The notes below the pieces were generated by a model that worked only from the letters and a program-made list of their open reading frames with translations, was not told the origin of the DNA and did no database searches. 64,000 bases of DNA from Areca catechu (Eukaryota > Streptophyta > Magnoliopsida > Arecales > Arecaceae): NCBI GenBank assembly GCA_021397845.1, contig CM038047.1, positions 46,407,210 through 46,471,209 on the forward strand. The letters are read 5' to 3'. Shown piece after piece: positions 45,240 through 57,500 of this stretch (position 1 is its first letter; each line of letters begins with the position of its first letter). The position numbers and the translations under genes were made by a program.

Positions 45240-48200
45240 TACATTCCACGGGCGCGCTATCTGTCGCCCATCCAGGTGTGCTAGGCGATAAGTTTCAGCC
45301 CGGACTACCTCGATAACCCGATAGGGGCCTTCCCAATTGGGGGAGAGCTTCCCCTATTCGGTCGACCTTGAGACCTCCGCCTTCCGCAGGACCATATCCC
45401 CAACTTGGAAGGTGCACGCTTTAACCCGTGAGTTGTAATATCTGGCCATCCTTTGACAGTAGGTCGTCATCTTCATACTTGCCCAGAATCGGGTCTCATC
45501 TACAGATCTAGGTCAGTCATTCGTTACTCCGAATTGGTCGGCTCGGCGAATTGATCAACCCGCAGGAATAGTAGAGAAACCTCCACAGGGATGACCGCCT
45601 CATTCTCATAAGTCAGGTTAAATGGAGTTTCTCCTGTTGCTGACCATGCGGTCATCCGGTATGCCCAGAGCACTGAATGAAGCTCTTCCGCCCAAAGCCC
45701 CTTGGCTTCATTTAGCCGGGTCTTCAGCCCATGCAGGATTGTCCTATTGGTAACCTCGGCCTCTCCATTGGACTGAGGGTGAGCGACCGATGTAAGCCGA
45801 TGGACGATGTGATATTGTTGACAGAAGTCCCGGAACTAGGAGTTGTCGAATTGCCTCCCGTTGTCGATGATGATCATCTTCGGAATCCCAAACCGGAAGA
45901 TAATGCAATTCCGGACAAAGTTTTCCACCTTGGCCTTAGTTATCTGCGCCAATGCCTCTGCCTCCACCCACTTAGTGAAGTAATCAATGGCCACGAGGAG
46001 AAATTTTCGCTGACCGGAGATCGGGGGAAAAGGTCCCAGGATGTCCATCCCCCATTGGGCGAATGGCCAAGGTGCTGTGAGCGGGGTCAGCTGGCTGGCT
46101 AGCCTCCTTTGGATGCCAGAGAACCTCTGGCATGCATCGCACCTTCGTACGAAGTCTAAGGCATCCTTCTGAATCATGGGCCAATAATATCCCTGGCGAA
46201 TGATTTTGTAAGCCAAGGACCTTTCCCCAAGATGATCGCCACAGATGCCTTCGTGCACCTCCCGGAGCGCGTAGTCCGCATCGACCGACCCCAAGCATTT
46301 CAGCAAGGGTTAAGAAAATGAGCGCTTGTAGAGAGCCCCATCGAGGATAACGTACTTAGAGGCCGTTGAGCGAATGCGCCTTGCCTCCGCCGAGTCATCC
46401 GGAAGGGCTCTTCGTGCCAGGAATGTGCATATTGGGTCCATCCACGAGGCCTCTTGCTCAACCTGGTGGATCTCCGTCGGCTCCTCTGTAATGCTTGGGT
46501 GCTGGAGATGTTCCACGAAGGTTCGATCGGAGGTGCCGTCAGTAGCGGTGGCCATCCATGACAAAGCATCCATCTGGAGTTTTATTGCCGGGGTATATGA
46601 AGAATCTCAAAGAATTTAAGTTGTGACACCAAGTCCCGTACCTTGTCTAAGTACTTGGCCAAAGACGGATCCCTCGCTTCAAACTCACCCCTCACCTGAT
46701 TGACTACCAGCTGGGAGTCAGAGAAGGCACGGATCCTACCAATGCCCAGTTCATTCGCTATCTTCAACCCCGCAAGCAGAGCTTCATACTCCGCTTGGTT
46801 GTTCGACACCTGGAACGCGAAATGCAGGGTGTACTCCAAACATTGCCCATCGGGGTCAGCTAGGATTAAGCCTACACCGCACCCTGAGAGGTTGGAAGCT
46901 CCATCTACGTGCAGGGTCCAGGTGGGCTCGGCCTCTCCCGTCGGGTCAGCTATGTACGTCTCGACCGTTGTGGGAGTTGGCTCCGCCCCCCGGGTGCATT
47001 CCGTGATGAAATCAGCTATCACTTGGGCCTTCAAAGACGACCGTGGCTGGAAGGAGATGTCAAACTCGCCCAACCTGACGGCCCACTTGGCGAGCCGTCC
47101 AGAGGTATCAGGGCTTCGGAGGATCGTCCTGAGGGGTTGGTCCGTCAGCACGACGATAGGATGCGCTTGGAAATAAGGTCGGAGACGCTTTGCCGCTATA
47201 AGCAATGAGTACACCAGCTTTTGCACCTTAGGATATCTGACCTCGGCATCATGAAGAACCTTGCTGATGTAGTACACGGGTCTCTGTTGGCCGCCTTCCT
47301 CCACCCACACAAGAACGGCACTGACGACCTCACTGGAAGCTGATAGGTACAAGTACAACACTCCCCTTTCGTTGGTTTGGCCAGGAGCGGAGGGTTCCTC
47401 AAGTAGTCCTTCAAGGCTTCAAAGGTCGTTTGGCATTCATCAGTCCACTAGAAGCAGTCCGACTGGTGCAAGGTCTTGAAGAACGGGAGGGATCTCTCGG
47501 CCGACTGGGAGATGAAGCAGCTGAGAGAGGCGATGCGCCCCGCAAGCTCTTGCACCTGGTTTTTATTGGTCGAAGGGGTCATGTCAATGATGGCCTTGAT
47601 CTTTTCGGGGTTGACCTTGATTCCTTTTTGAGTAACTAGGAAGCCGAGAAACTTTTCGGAGGTCACCCCGAAGATGCACTTGGCGGGGTTCAGCTTCATC
47701 CTGTGGCGCCTCAACACATCAAAGGACTCTTGCAGGTCCCTGACGTGGTCGGTTCTATGGAGGCTTTTGACGATCATATCATCGACATATGCCTTCATGT
47801 TCCTCCCCAACTGATCCTTAAAGATTCGGTTGATCAATCTTTGGAAGGTGGCGCCCGCATTCTTTAAGCCGAAGGGCATCATCTTGTAACAATACAGGCC
47901 CCTGTCTATGACAAAGGCCGTCCTCTTCTCATCTTCGGGTTGCATCATGATCTGGTTATACCCAGAGAAAGTATCCATGAAGCTCAAGAGCAGGTGACCG
48001 GCCGTCGTATCCACCAGCTGGTCAATTTTTGGCAAGAGGAAGCTATCTTTGGAACACGCCTTGTTGAGGTCTGTGTAGTCCACACAGATTCTTCACTTCC
48101 CAATAGCCTTCTTCACCATGATGACATTGGCCAGCCACTCCGGGTAATGAGACTCCCTGATGAAGCCAGCATCGAGAATCTTCTTCACTTCCTCCTCAAT

Positions 48201-48722
48201 GGCCCTCTGCCTTTCGGCTGCGAAGCTTCTCTTCTTTTGTCGAACGGGCCTGTAAGTAGGATCCACCCTGAGCTGATGGGTGACGATATCTGCCGGGATA
48301 CCAGGCATGTCAGATGCCGACCAGGCAAAGACATCCGCATTGTTCCTCAAGAAGTCGACCAACTCCTGCCTAGCCCACTCGTCCAGGGTGCTTCCTATTT
48401 GGAGGACCCTTGTAGGATCATCCTCCCTCAGGGGCATGAATACGATCTTCTCGACAGACCGACCATGGCTGTCGGCTTCGTCCCTTGGGTCCAGCTGCTC
48501 GAGCGTGGGGCGCCCATTCAGCTGCTTATCGTGGATAGCTAGGCATTGTCGGGCCATTCTACGGTCTCCCCTCAGCTCCCCAATTCCGTCATGAGTCGGA
48601 AACTTGGCCAGCAAGTGGTAAGTGGACACAATGATCCGAAACTTATTGAGGGTCGGTCATCCCAAGATGGCGTTGTACATCGAGGTCGTACAGACGACCA
48701 CAAAGTTGACGGAGAAGGTTCG
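45240..48722 (-). pseudogene. Gypsy pol: reverse transcriptase, RNase H, integrase
   Basis: Reverse transcriptase starts after RQKKRSFAAERQRAIEEEVK (48240), with VDYTDLNKACSKDSFLLPKI (48080), FGLKNAGATFQRLINRIF and the active-site YVDDMIVKS (47785). The RT-side RNase H has PVYYISKVLHDAEVRYPKVQ (47280). A second RNase H has WTLHVDGASNLSGCGVGLIL (46905) and SNNQAEYEALLAGLKIANEL. Integrase has an HHCC zinc finger (HEGICGDH, CDACQRF; 46250-46130), core WGMDILGPFPPISGQRKF (46050), YFTKWVEAEAL and IIDNGRQF (45850), then PQSNGEAEVTNRTILHGLKT (45760). In-frame stops or shifts lie near 48660, 48087, 47445, 47361, 46582, 46310 and 45835. Several replace Gln, Arg or Trp codons. Confidence 0.9.
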
Positions 48723-50567
48723 CTAGTGAGGTTCCGTTCTGAGGATCACGGGTAAGGCAATCTCCCCTTCAACCCTGACGGAATTCTCCCCTAAGTCGGT
48801 GAGTGGTGCCATGGACTTCCGCAGTCTGGACCTGGACAGGTTCATCCGAACGAACGCATCATACAATAAAATCTCTGCATAACTTCCATTATCAATAAGG
48901 ACATGTTTTACATCATAATTGGCGATGACAGCTGACACAACCACAGGGTCATCGCCTGGGAGAGGAGGCTCCAAGAGGTCCTCATCAGAAAAGCTAATTA
49001 CATTGGATCCCCTAAGCCTCTTCACAATGTCCTGGTTCTCTTTCTGCCCCCCGTCAGATCGTTGATGCAGCATGCCAACGCCTCCATCGGTTGGGCGCTG
49101 ATTGGGGAGCTCGGCCTCCCCCGGGGGGTCTCTAACAGTTGAAGTCCTGGCCCGATCCCGGCAGGGCCGGATATACTTGTTCAGGTATCCCCTACGGATG
49201 AGATCCTCGATGGCGTCCTTTAGCTGGAGGCACTCCTCCGTGTCGTGCCCATGGTCCCTATGGAACCGGCAGTACTTGTTCTTATTTCTGGAGGCAGGAG
49301 GTCCTCTCATCGGGCGAGGTCTTCAGAAGAAGGCCTCGTTCTCAATCTCCATCAGGATCTTCTCCCGCGGCAGGGAGAGGGGCGCATAGTTGTTGAACCG
49401 CTTGAGGTAGTCCCTCGGCTTGGGGCTCTGGCACAGGGTGGATCTATCGTCGTTGTCGGGAGGTCGGACCAGGGGGGCCTTATCGCCCCGCTTCTTCGGG
49501 GCCGACCTCCCCTCGGCTAGGCGCCGGCTCGCCGCTTGCTCTTCCACCAAGACATACTTGTGTGCCTTGACCAGCAGATCGGTGTGGCTTGTAGGGAGCT
49601 TCTTGTCCAGGAAAAATGTGAACCTGGACGAGCGGAGCCCCCTCTTGAAGGCTGACATGGCCACCGCTTCATTTAAGTCGGGGATCTCCATAGCGGTTGA
49701 GTTGAAGCGGGCCATGTAGTCCCGGAGGGTCTCTCCCTCCATTTGCTGGATGAGGAAGAGGCAGTCGGTGTTCTTCGGAGCTCGACTGCAGGTCCTGAAA
49801 TGAGAGAGAAAAAGGGTCTCGAGCTGGGAGAAAGAATGAATCGTACCTGGACGGATGGCGGAGAACCACATCCGTGCGGCCTTCTTCAGGGTCGCTGGGA
49901 AGGCGATGCAGTGGAGGGCGTCGGACGCGCCCTACACCATCATGTGGGCTTTGTAGGCGCCCAGGTGATCCAGGGGATCGGTGGTACCGTCGTAGGGGTC
50001 CACCTGCGGGATCTTGAAATAGCGGGGGATGGTCTCCCCCAGAATCTCTGCAAAGAAAGGAAGGCGAGTGTTGTGCACCGGCCTTCCCTCGGCGTTCTGC
50101 CGCTCAACTATCTCAGCAATGCGCTCTTCCATGTGCATGATTTTGCAGCCATAATCGTGCGGATCGACAGCAAGGCGCCGGTCGCCGGGATGAGCAGAGT
50201 CAGCGAAAGAGGGGGAGGCTGACCTCGCCCTTTTTCCTTCGCGGGTCCTCATGGACCCCTGGGGTTCTGGGACTGCATGGGACGGGGGCGGAGGTGCCTC
50301 TGACTGCTGGCTGACACCGGCGACCAGCTGATGATTGATACAGGAAGCCACCGGCGGCTGCTGCTGGCGGTCTGCCATCTCCTGGAAGTGCTGGACCGCC
50401 GAGGTAAGCATCTCGATGCGGTTTACCAGTGTCTGAAACTGTTGCAGCCCCAGGGTGATGATGGGCTCGACGGCGGCGGCGATATTGCTCTCCGCAAGGG
50501 GTGTGCTGGGCCCTTGGTGGGAGCGTCCTCCCCTCGCGGAGACGCTCTAAGTTCTTCCTCTTGCCAT
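48723..50567 (-). pseudogene. Gypsy gag and protease
   Basis: The start is the ATG at 50567 (MARGRT, then a stop). IIIT-like PIITLGLQQFQTLVNRIEML leads into the main frame. RLPFFAEILGETIPRYFKIP and YDGTTDPLDHLGAYKAHMMV (to 49932) are followed by a TAG, then WFSAIRPGTIHSFSQLETLF and EGETLRDYMARFNS (gag domain). A TGA follows at about 49320. A zinc-knuckle-like YCRFHRDHGHDTEECLQLKD comes next (49270), and the aspartic protease IDNGSYAEILLYDAFVRM (48880) has DNGSY where relatives have DNGSS. The TAG at 49932 sits in V*GAS (Gln expected) and the TGA at 49320 replaces an Arg codon. Both fit C-to-T change. Confidence 0.88.
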
Positions 50568-50634
50568 AGCTGGATCCTTCCCGTTTATCTCCTCTTTTAA
50601 AGTAAAGAGCGCAGCAAAGATTCAGCGCTGCTCT

Positions 50635-50647
50635 CCTTCAAGCACCA
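50635..50647 (-). other. Primer-binding site of the Gypsy
   Basis: The minus strand reads TGGTGCTTGAAGG three bases after the LTR. The tRNA was not determined. Confidence 0.55.
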
Positions 50648-50650
50648 ATC

Positions 50651-51284
50651 TGTTGCCACCATTTCCTCCTGAACCAGGCTCGGTGGATGCGCTGGAGAGC
50701 TCCTCGACCGGCCAACCTGCAAAAAGTCCCTGGGCACCGGAGGGGCTCCGACGGGGGACACTCCGATGCTTAAGTTAGAGGAGGGCTGGAGCAACAGAAC
50801 GGGAGGAAGCTCGAAAGGAGAGTATGCAATGGGGAAGAATAATGTTATCCTTCATGGAGGTCCCCCGGGCACCTTTTATAGGCACGGAGCGCTGCCAAAT
50901 TCTGTTGGAGAGCAGGCTGGAAAAATCCGAATATGCCCCCAGGAGAACATGTGTGGCGATGAGATCGTGGGTGGCGGCGTGCTAGGCGTGTCAAAGTAGT
51001 GGCCATGCGCTGGAGTTTGTTATAACAGAATGTCAGAACTGTCGGAGAGGAAAGGTTCCTGGAAACCTCGGGCGATCTCTTCAGCAGTGGGTCAACTGGC
51101 TCCCCAGGTGCCGACTGTGATGATAAAAAGGGCCGTCGCACGGGCGGTGGGGTGCCTATCAGCCCTCAAAGCCCCCGGGTCGGCTCTTTGGGAAAGCTGA
51201 CCGGGGAGTCGGACTCCGCGCGGGGACCAACCGACCGGGCGCCGGGGGCCGGTCCGACCGGGGACTAGCCGAATGGGTGCATCA
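50651..51284 (-). repeat. Gypsy LTR, right copy (5' LTR)
   Basis: TGTTGCCACCATTTCC to GAATGGGTGCATCA, colinear with 40801-41435. Confidence 0.9.
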
Positions 51285-52823
51285 CTAAGATCGGCTACGC
51301 GACCGGCCGCACAACCCTAGGTATCACCCTAGAGATCATGCCAGGCCTAACCTTCAAATTCAATATCCAATCAGTGGTAAAGAACAAATTTCACTAATTA
51401 ATTATTGATTCCAATAATTTTTCATAAAATTCAACTAAAATTTAATATAAACTCGGAGATCAATACCTAAACCCTAGCTCCTCACTGACTGGTCCCAAAG
51501 CCCAATTTATTTTCGGTATCTGCAACAAAAACAAAGAAGAACAGGGGATGAGCTATACGGGCTCAGTAAGTTATCATCACCTCCAATATACATATATAAA
51601 TATGTCAATAACAACCAATAACATATACAACTCATACATACAAGATACCATCTCAAAATAATATACCAGCAATACTATGCAGATGTGTATACTTAAATGC
51701 AACCAACACAGACACGACACAACTATGGATGGCTAATTATTTACTCTACTCTCTTAGTCCCTCTAACTATGGCCATGATCGGCCCATGGCTCGCCCCGAA
51801 AGAGACTAGATCCTGTGTCACAAACCGCTCAACAGTCATATGCCAGCGATAGCCCCGCTGGAGGTCCAAAAGGAAAACTAGCTCTGAGTATCACACGAGA
51901 AACATGCATCCTCCGCATGTGCCTGTCATGCATGGCTAAAGTAAGGCAACTAGCTCCTGTGTCACATATCGCTCAACGGTCATGTGCCAACGATAGCCCC
52001 GCTGGAGGTCCAAAAGGAGACTAGGTCCTCGTATGATCATAGTCGGACTAGAGAGTGCCCACATCGACACAATGTACCTACACCAACACAATATATCCAC
52101 GCCAACATAATGCACCCACACCAACATGATACACGCAACCCAATGCAATCAAATGCAGATATATTATATATCTTTAATAATTCATAAATATATAATATAT
52201 TAGCATACAATATCAGAGGTCAAAATAACTTACCGAAGAGCATCCACCAACTAGTATAGTCCAACACTAAACTGGGTCTTCCAAGATCAACAATGATCCT
52301 GAATCATAAATTAAAAAGAAATTAAATAAAAACTAAATTTCCTGGAACATCCATAATTAACAGTTCTTCTCCTCCCTTCCTCCACCTTCCTTTTTTTATT
52401 TATTATTATTAATATTATTATTATTATTTATATATATTTTATTTATTATTTCTAAATTGTATCTTTACTGTGCCGGCCCATCCCAGACAGGCTCGGTCCA
52501 ACAAAGAACAACAAAGCTCGGCCCAACACAGAACAACAAAGATAACAGGCCCGGCCAACCATTCTCTCAGAGAGAGCGGAGGAACGGCGGCGATCCCCAC
52601 GAACAATCGCCCGGGAGGGATCGCCGGAAGGAAAAGGGAGGGATCGGTAGCATCCCTGCTGGCTGTCCGGACACCTGCCGAAAACCCAAAACAAAGTAAA
52701 CCCTAAATAAATCCCTCCTCCGATGCTCCTCTCTCTGCCAAACCGAGCTGGTCTCCCTGTGGCTGCCAGTGGCGGCCATGGGAGAAGGCTAGTGAGAACG
52801 GTTTTCCCATTTCCCCTATGACA

Positions 52824-54300
52824 GATTTAGATAACTTGTGCTTGCTTCACGTAACATATTTAGGTAACTATGAATTAACAAAAATAGGGAGGCATAATTT
52901 TTCCATTGTTTTAATTTTTCTGGATTTTTTTGGAGAAGTTTCTATGATTTTCGATCAAATTTTCCTAAATTTTGATGAGGGTAGAATTCTCTCTCCTGCC
53001 CATTAATAGGTATTGGTATGTGTTTTATCCATGCTTCCCTATCCTTCGGACACATGTTTACAAGATAGCCATGTAGGTCTTGTATTTTACAAGATAGCCA
53101 TGTAGGTGATGGAGCCCTCTTTGTGGCAAGCTCCTTCAGTTCCTCACCCAGCTCCTGCACCGTCAAGGCTTGGTGAAGTCTGAACCCTTGCTTATGCTGA
53201 CCATACCAAACATGAAATTACCTTTCCGGCAGTCAAGCATATTTATATTCCATAGGATCTATTGCAAATAGTAACTTACATGTTACTACAGTAGTGGCCA
53301 GCTAGAATATCTGGCATTCAGATACTCCACCGTAGAGGCAGCAGTTAGGCCGAAGATAATATTTCGAATATTACCTGGCAGGACCGGATAGAAACTTGTA
53401 AAGATAGCTATACCAAAATTTATCTCTCCTTTTTCTTATTGAATTAAAAATAATAATAATAATAATAATATGTCAATGCGCATCTGCATCATATTCGATG
53501 TATATTTTGTGAAACATTTTTTATTAGGAGAAGCTAAACTTCCGCATAGAAATGAAAGTGAGTGATTCGTATTCTAATCATTTTATTGAGAAAAATTACA
53601 TTCCATTTCTATCCAAGAGAAAAATGAAAATGTACTAATTTATCAAAACCCAATCTCTACCATCCTTCATAATTTAAATTCTATTTCAATTCTAATTGTA
53701 ATAAACACGTCTTGAAATTATAAACTAAGTATTAAAGATAACAACAAAATCCAAATTCATGAATATCTGACCTGGTTCGATCTGATTGGACTAGATAGTC
53801 AACGCTTTGACTGAATTTAAACCGGACTTGATAAAATCTAAATACTTAACTTTGAATTTGGACCGAAACCGGATAGATAAACATCCAACTCAAACCCAAC
53901 CTGAATTACTTTAATATTTTCATATATATAATTAATATATATTATATTAAATATATTTTATTTTGATTGAATATAAAACTAAGTGATGTTAAATCAAAAA
54001 TATAGTTAAATTTTATTTATTTAATATATATATATAGTGTGTGTGTGTGTGATTTATATAATGATAGATAATTTTAAAGTTAATAAAAATTAAAAAATAT
54101 TTAATACGACTCGATTAAATTCGAACCAGATAAATCCAAATTACTTGATATCTCCATGGACTTGAACAAAAAAAAAAAATCCAATCCCAATAATGTTTGG
54201 ATTGAATTTGGATAGTTAAAAATTTGACCGGAAGGTAGCCTAGTACCATCCCTACCTAGTATACCCTTGATTCCATGCTAACATAGATAGATGTGCGTAT
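52824..54300. other. Intergenic spacer downstream of the WHIRLY gene
   Basis: A minus-strand frame of 74 codons (53166-52942; MTVQELGEELKELATKRAPS) looks coding-like but has no recognised family. It overlaps a short direct repeat, ACAAGATAGCCATGTAGGT, at 53050 and 53090. An (ATA)n run lies near 53450 and a TATATA/GTGTGT tract near 54025. Confidence 0.4.
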
Positions 54301-54530
54301 TTTAAACGCATGAACCATCAATGCATTTACAAACAAAACCTCCAAGCGTGCCATGTGGGAAAGCATGTCATCTGCCCGTTTTAGTTGAAAAACTAATTTA
54401 ATTTCCATCACCAAATATGCAAGGACAATTGACTCTTTTAAGCTACTAACCCATCTTCTCTAACGGAACAACATTGGCATCATGATGTTTCAGCCCACAA
54501 GCAATTGTCAAGTTATCGAATAAATCATCA

Positions 54531-57500
54531 TCATCTTCCCCATTCGAAATCTGGGTCTGCCCGCATCTCTCTCTGTTTTGGCCGCTCCACTTCAATGCTC
54601 TCCGACTGTGGTTTAATGACCCGGTCCCAACCCATGATGTATGGCAAGATGAACTGCACAGAAGCAAAACATCTAGTGCTAGCTCCATTTGATCAATTAT
54701 CAAACAAAATACGATACAGCTGAATTTATTGCAACCAAACACATACAACTAAATTTAAAAGCACCCATCATATATGCACGCATGTATGTATATATTTATA
54801 TATATATATATATTCATACATATATGTATACATACACAAACATACAGACATACATAAATACATGCCAACAAATCGTGGTGAGAATTTAGTTGAGCTCATT
54901 TGTCATCCAAACTTAAACCCATCCCAACTCTCCAAATCCACAACCAACCACAAGCTCTAACTTTCCAACTCAAAAATAGCAAATGGCCATAATAACCAGA
55001 ACCATGACAAATAGGTGCCAATGTTAGATTTTACCTAATATATCACAAGCTTTAATAAAACCTTTCACAATATAGCCAATCATGTTATCTCAGGTTTTCA
55101 CTCTTTCCAAACCCTTAGGTTGCATTTGGTACATTGCCAGGCAATCCTGAAAAATAATATTGACTACAAATAATATACATTGCTAGCCATGTAGATTACA
55201 GGTAACGTGGATTATTGTGTTTGATACATGCAGGTAATGTTTCATAAGGTAAAATCAAATTTTCAAAATAATTCTAAATTAAATCTATATTTTATTTATA
55301 AAAAATATAATTTTTAATATTTTATATTACAAAATATATTAAATATAAAATATTTTATATTTTTATATTAAAATTTAAATATTAAAAATATTTTTATACT
55401 AAAAATTTAATATAAAATTTATATATTAAATAGATAATATATTTAATATATTATTTAAATATATTAAATAATATATTAATTTTATAATATTACATTATTA
55501 AATTTAATATAATATATTTATATTATATATAAATATATTTAATATAAATATGCTACATTATATTTAATATATTATATTATATTAAATAAAATATAATTTA
55601 TAATTTATATAATGTTATATTATATTAATATTATAATTGTATATAATATATTTTATAAATTTATATTTTATAATATAATAAAATAAAATAAAATATATTA
55701 ATATAATATAGTATAATATTATATTATTATATAATATTATAATAATATAATATAATATAATAATATAATATAATATAATAAATTTTATAACATAATACAA
55801 TATTGTTAACATATATTATATAATATAAAAGGTATGGAGAAGGGAGGGTAATATTATCCAAAAGAGATGTTCAGAGATAAAATAATCCAGATTACCTCTT
55901 GAAAGACAATCCAGATTACCAGACATGATATATTATCATCCAGAAAAATATACCAAATACAATAATATGATGGGGCCTATTAAATTACCAGTGATCTAGA
56001 TGAATTACCTACCACCAAATGCAACATCAAAAGTTAATCCAGATTATCTCTTGAGAATCAATCCAGATTACCATCCAGCAAAACATACCAAACATAGTAA
56101 TGTAGTGGGGCCTATTAAATTACCAATAATCTGATAGATTGCCCGCTACCAAATGCAACCATAGGGCTCATTCTTTTATAAATATATATCATGAAAAAAT
56201 TGATAATTTTTTTTATTAACTAACTTATCTATGTTCTTGCACTTTTCAAAATAGATAAATTACTTTTCCTAAATAGCATTTATCTATAAATTAGTGAATA
56301 AATGCTATCCATATAGGAGGTGGCTAAATCATTTTCCCACTCGCCAATAAAGTGAACATTCAATTTTATTCCTAAAATACCCTCTTGATTTTCAATGCCT
56401 ACTCATTTAATGTCCAATAACTCAGTTGTCCACCATCCCCAAACTCTAGAGTGTTACAAAAAATATAGATAAATTTTAGCAACTTATTCAGGAAAGTAAT
56501 AATATAAAAGAACATGGATAACAAATTTCGAAACTACTTTTTCATGTATAAAAGAATATGAATAAATTATTTTTCTATCTAAATGTTGCCCGAAAAATAT
56601 TTATCCAGAAAATATAGATTTCCATCTAAATCTTTTCCTTCAAAAAGAATGAGCCCTTAAAAGAAAATTCACTTATTTCCCTTGTTATTTAATGCTTCCT
56701 CTATCTTTATAGCACATGACCATGGTGTCTTGATTGATTCCAGGCATTGTCTAAAAATAATTGCCTTGTGCCTCTGAAAAGGTTATTTTTACCATTCTAG
56801 TCTTGCCACGCATCTGCATTAAAATCTAAACCTTATAAAGTTAGCTATTTGCCTTGATTATCTTAAACATAATGTCATACACCTTCACAAGCCTTAACTT
56901 CAATCTTGTAACATTTTTCTTCTTACCAAGAAAAAAAAAATCTTGTAACATTTTTCTACAATCTAAAATGCATAATTACCATCATAGTGACCCTGAGGCA
57001 CTTCCTACCTCCATTTGTTCATTCTAACAAAAAGAGGTAAAAAGAAGCTAAAAGGATGACAGTAGTGCATCTCCTGACCATCAATTGTTATCCCATAAAA
57101 TTTGCATTCCATATATCCTCTACCTTGACTGATTTTATGACTCTCATCCTGGAGAACTTCCATCCTTTCCAATTCAATATTTGAATCAATTCTTATATCA
57201 TCAATTAACATAGCAAATAGTATACATGATCGAACATCCCCTTAAACACAGCAATCAATTCATGTATGTCAAGTGTAAAGTGGTGAAAGCCTTATTTGTC
57301 ACCCCTTATACAGTCCCACCGTACTGAAAATCTCAACTCACTCTAACTACTACTCGTTTGTTTAAATTCCTTCATTCATGTATCAATCCTGCTTTACTGC
57401 TTTACCGCTTTACCACACAGTTTTCCCTTGAGTGCCACCAAATCACCTTCACTCAAGTCTATTTCCTCAATCCACAAACATGTGTTACTTCCTCTGATTG

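Larger units (their letters stand above)
40801..51284 (-). mobile_element. Tat/Retand-like Gypsy retrotransposon with an antisense extra gene
   Basis: Two ~635-bp LTRs (40801-41435 and 50651-51284) begin TGTTGCC and end GCATCA. Between them on the minus strand lie leader, gag, protease, reverse transcriptase, RNase H and integrase (50567 to about 45240). An extra gene on the + strand (42044-44170) sits between pol and the 3' LTR. An additional ORF there, often antisense and of the Transposase_28 ('gypsy-type') family, is known for the Tat lineage. The LTRs differ at several percent of positions, mostly by transitions, so the insertion is not recent. Many stops mean it cannot move by itself. 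Confidence 0.9.
40775..52823. mobile_element. Probable older solo LTR split by the Gypsy insertion
   Basis: TGTCACATTCC begins at 40775 and ...CCCCTATGACA ends at 52823, giving the short inverted ends (TGTCA/TGACA) usual for LTRs. Removing the Gypsy at 40801-51284 leaves about 1.56 kb. It carries a ~143-bp partial duplication (GATAGCCCCGCTGGAGGTCC at about 51848 and 51993). No matching 5-bp TSD is seen, but CAGATTTAGATA occurs near both outer ends (40755 and 52822). The family is not identified. Confidence 0.4.

Noticed and set aside
45731..48755. + strand frames of 69-200 codons across the pol region
   Set aside because: Shadows of the minus-strand reverse transcriptase, RNase H and integrase, whose motifs are clear.
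54446..54748. A 100-codon minus-strand frame as the gene
   Set aside because: It overlaps the terminal WHIRLY exon in the wrong frame. The correct reading starts at the splice acceptor at 54653 and stops at 54531.
55615..55812. A 65-codon frame of Ile/Tyr/Leu
   Set aside because: Pure TA-rich low complexity inside MITE A.
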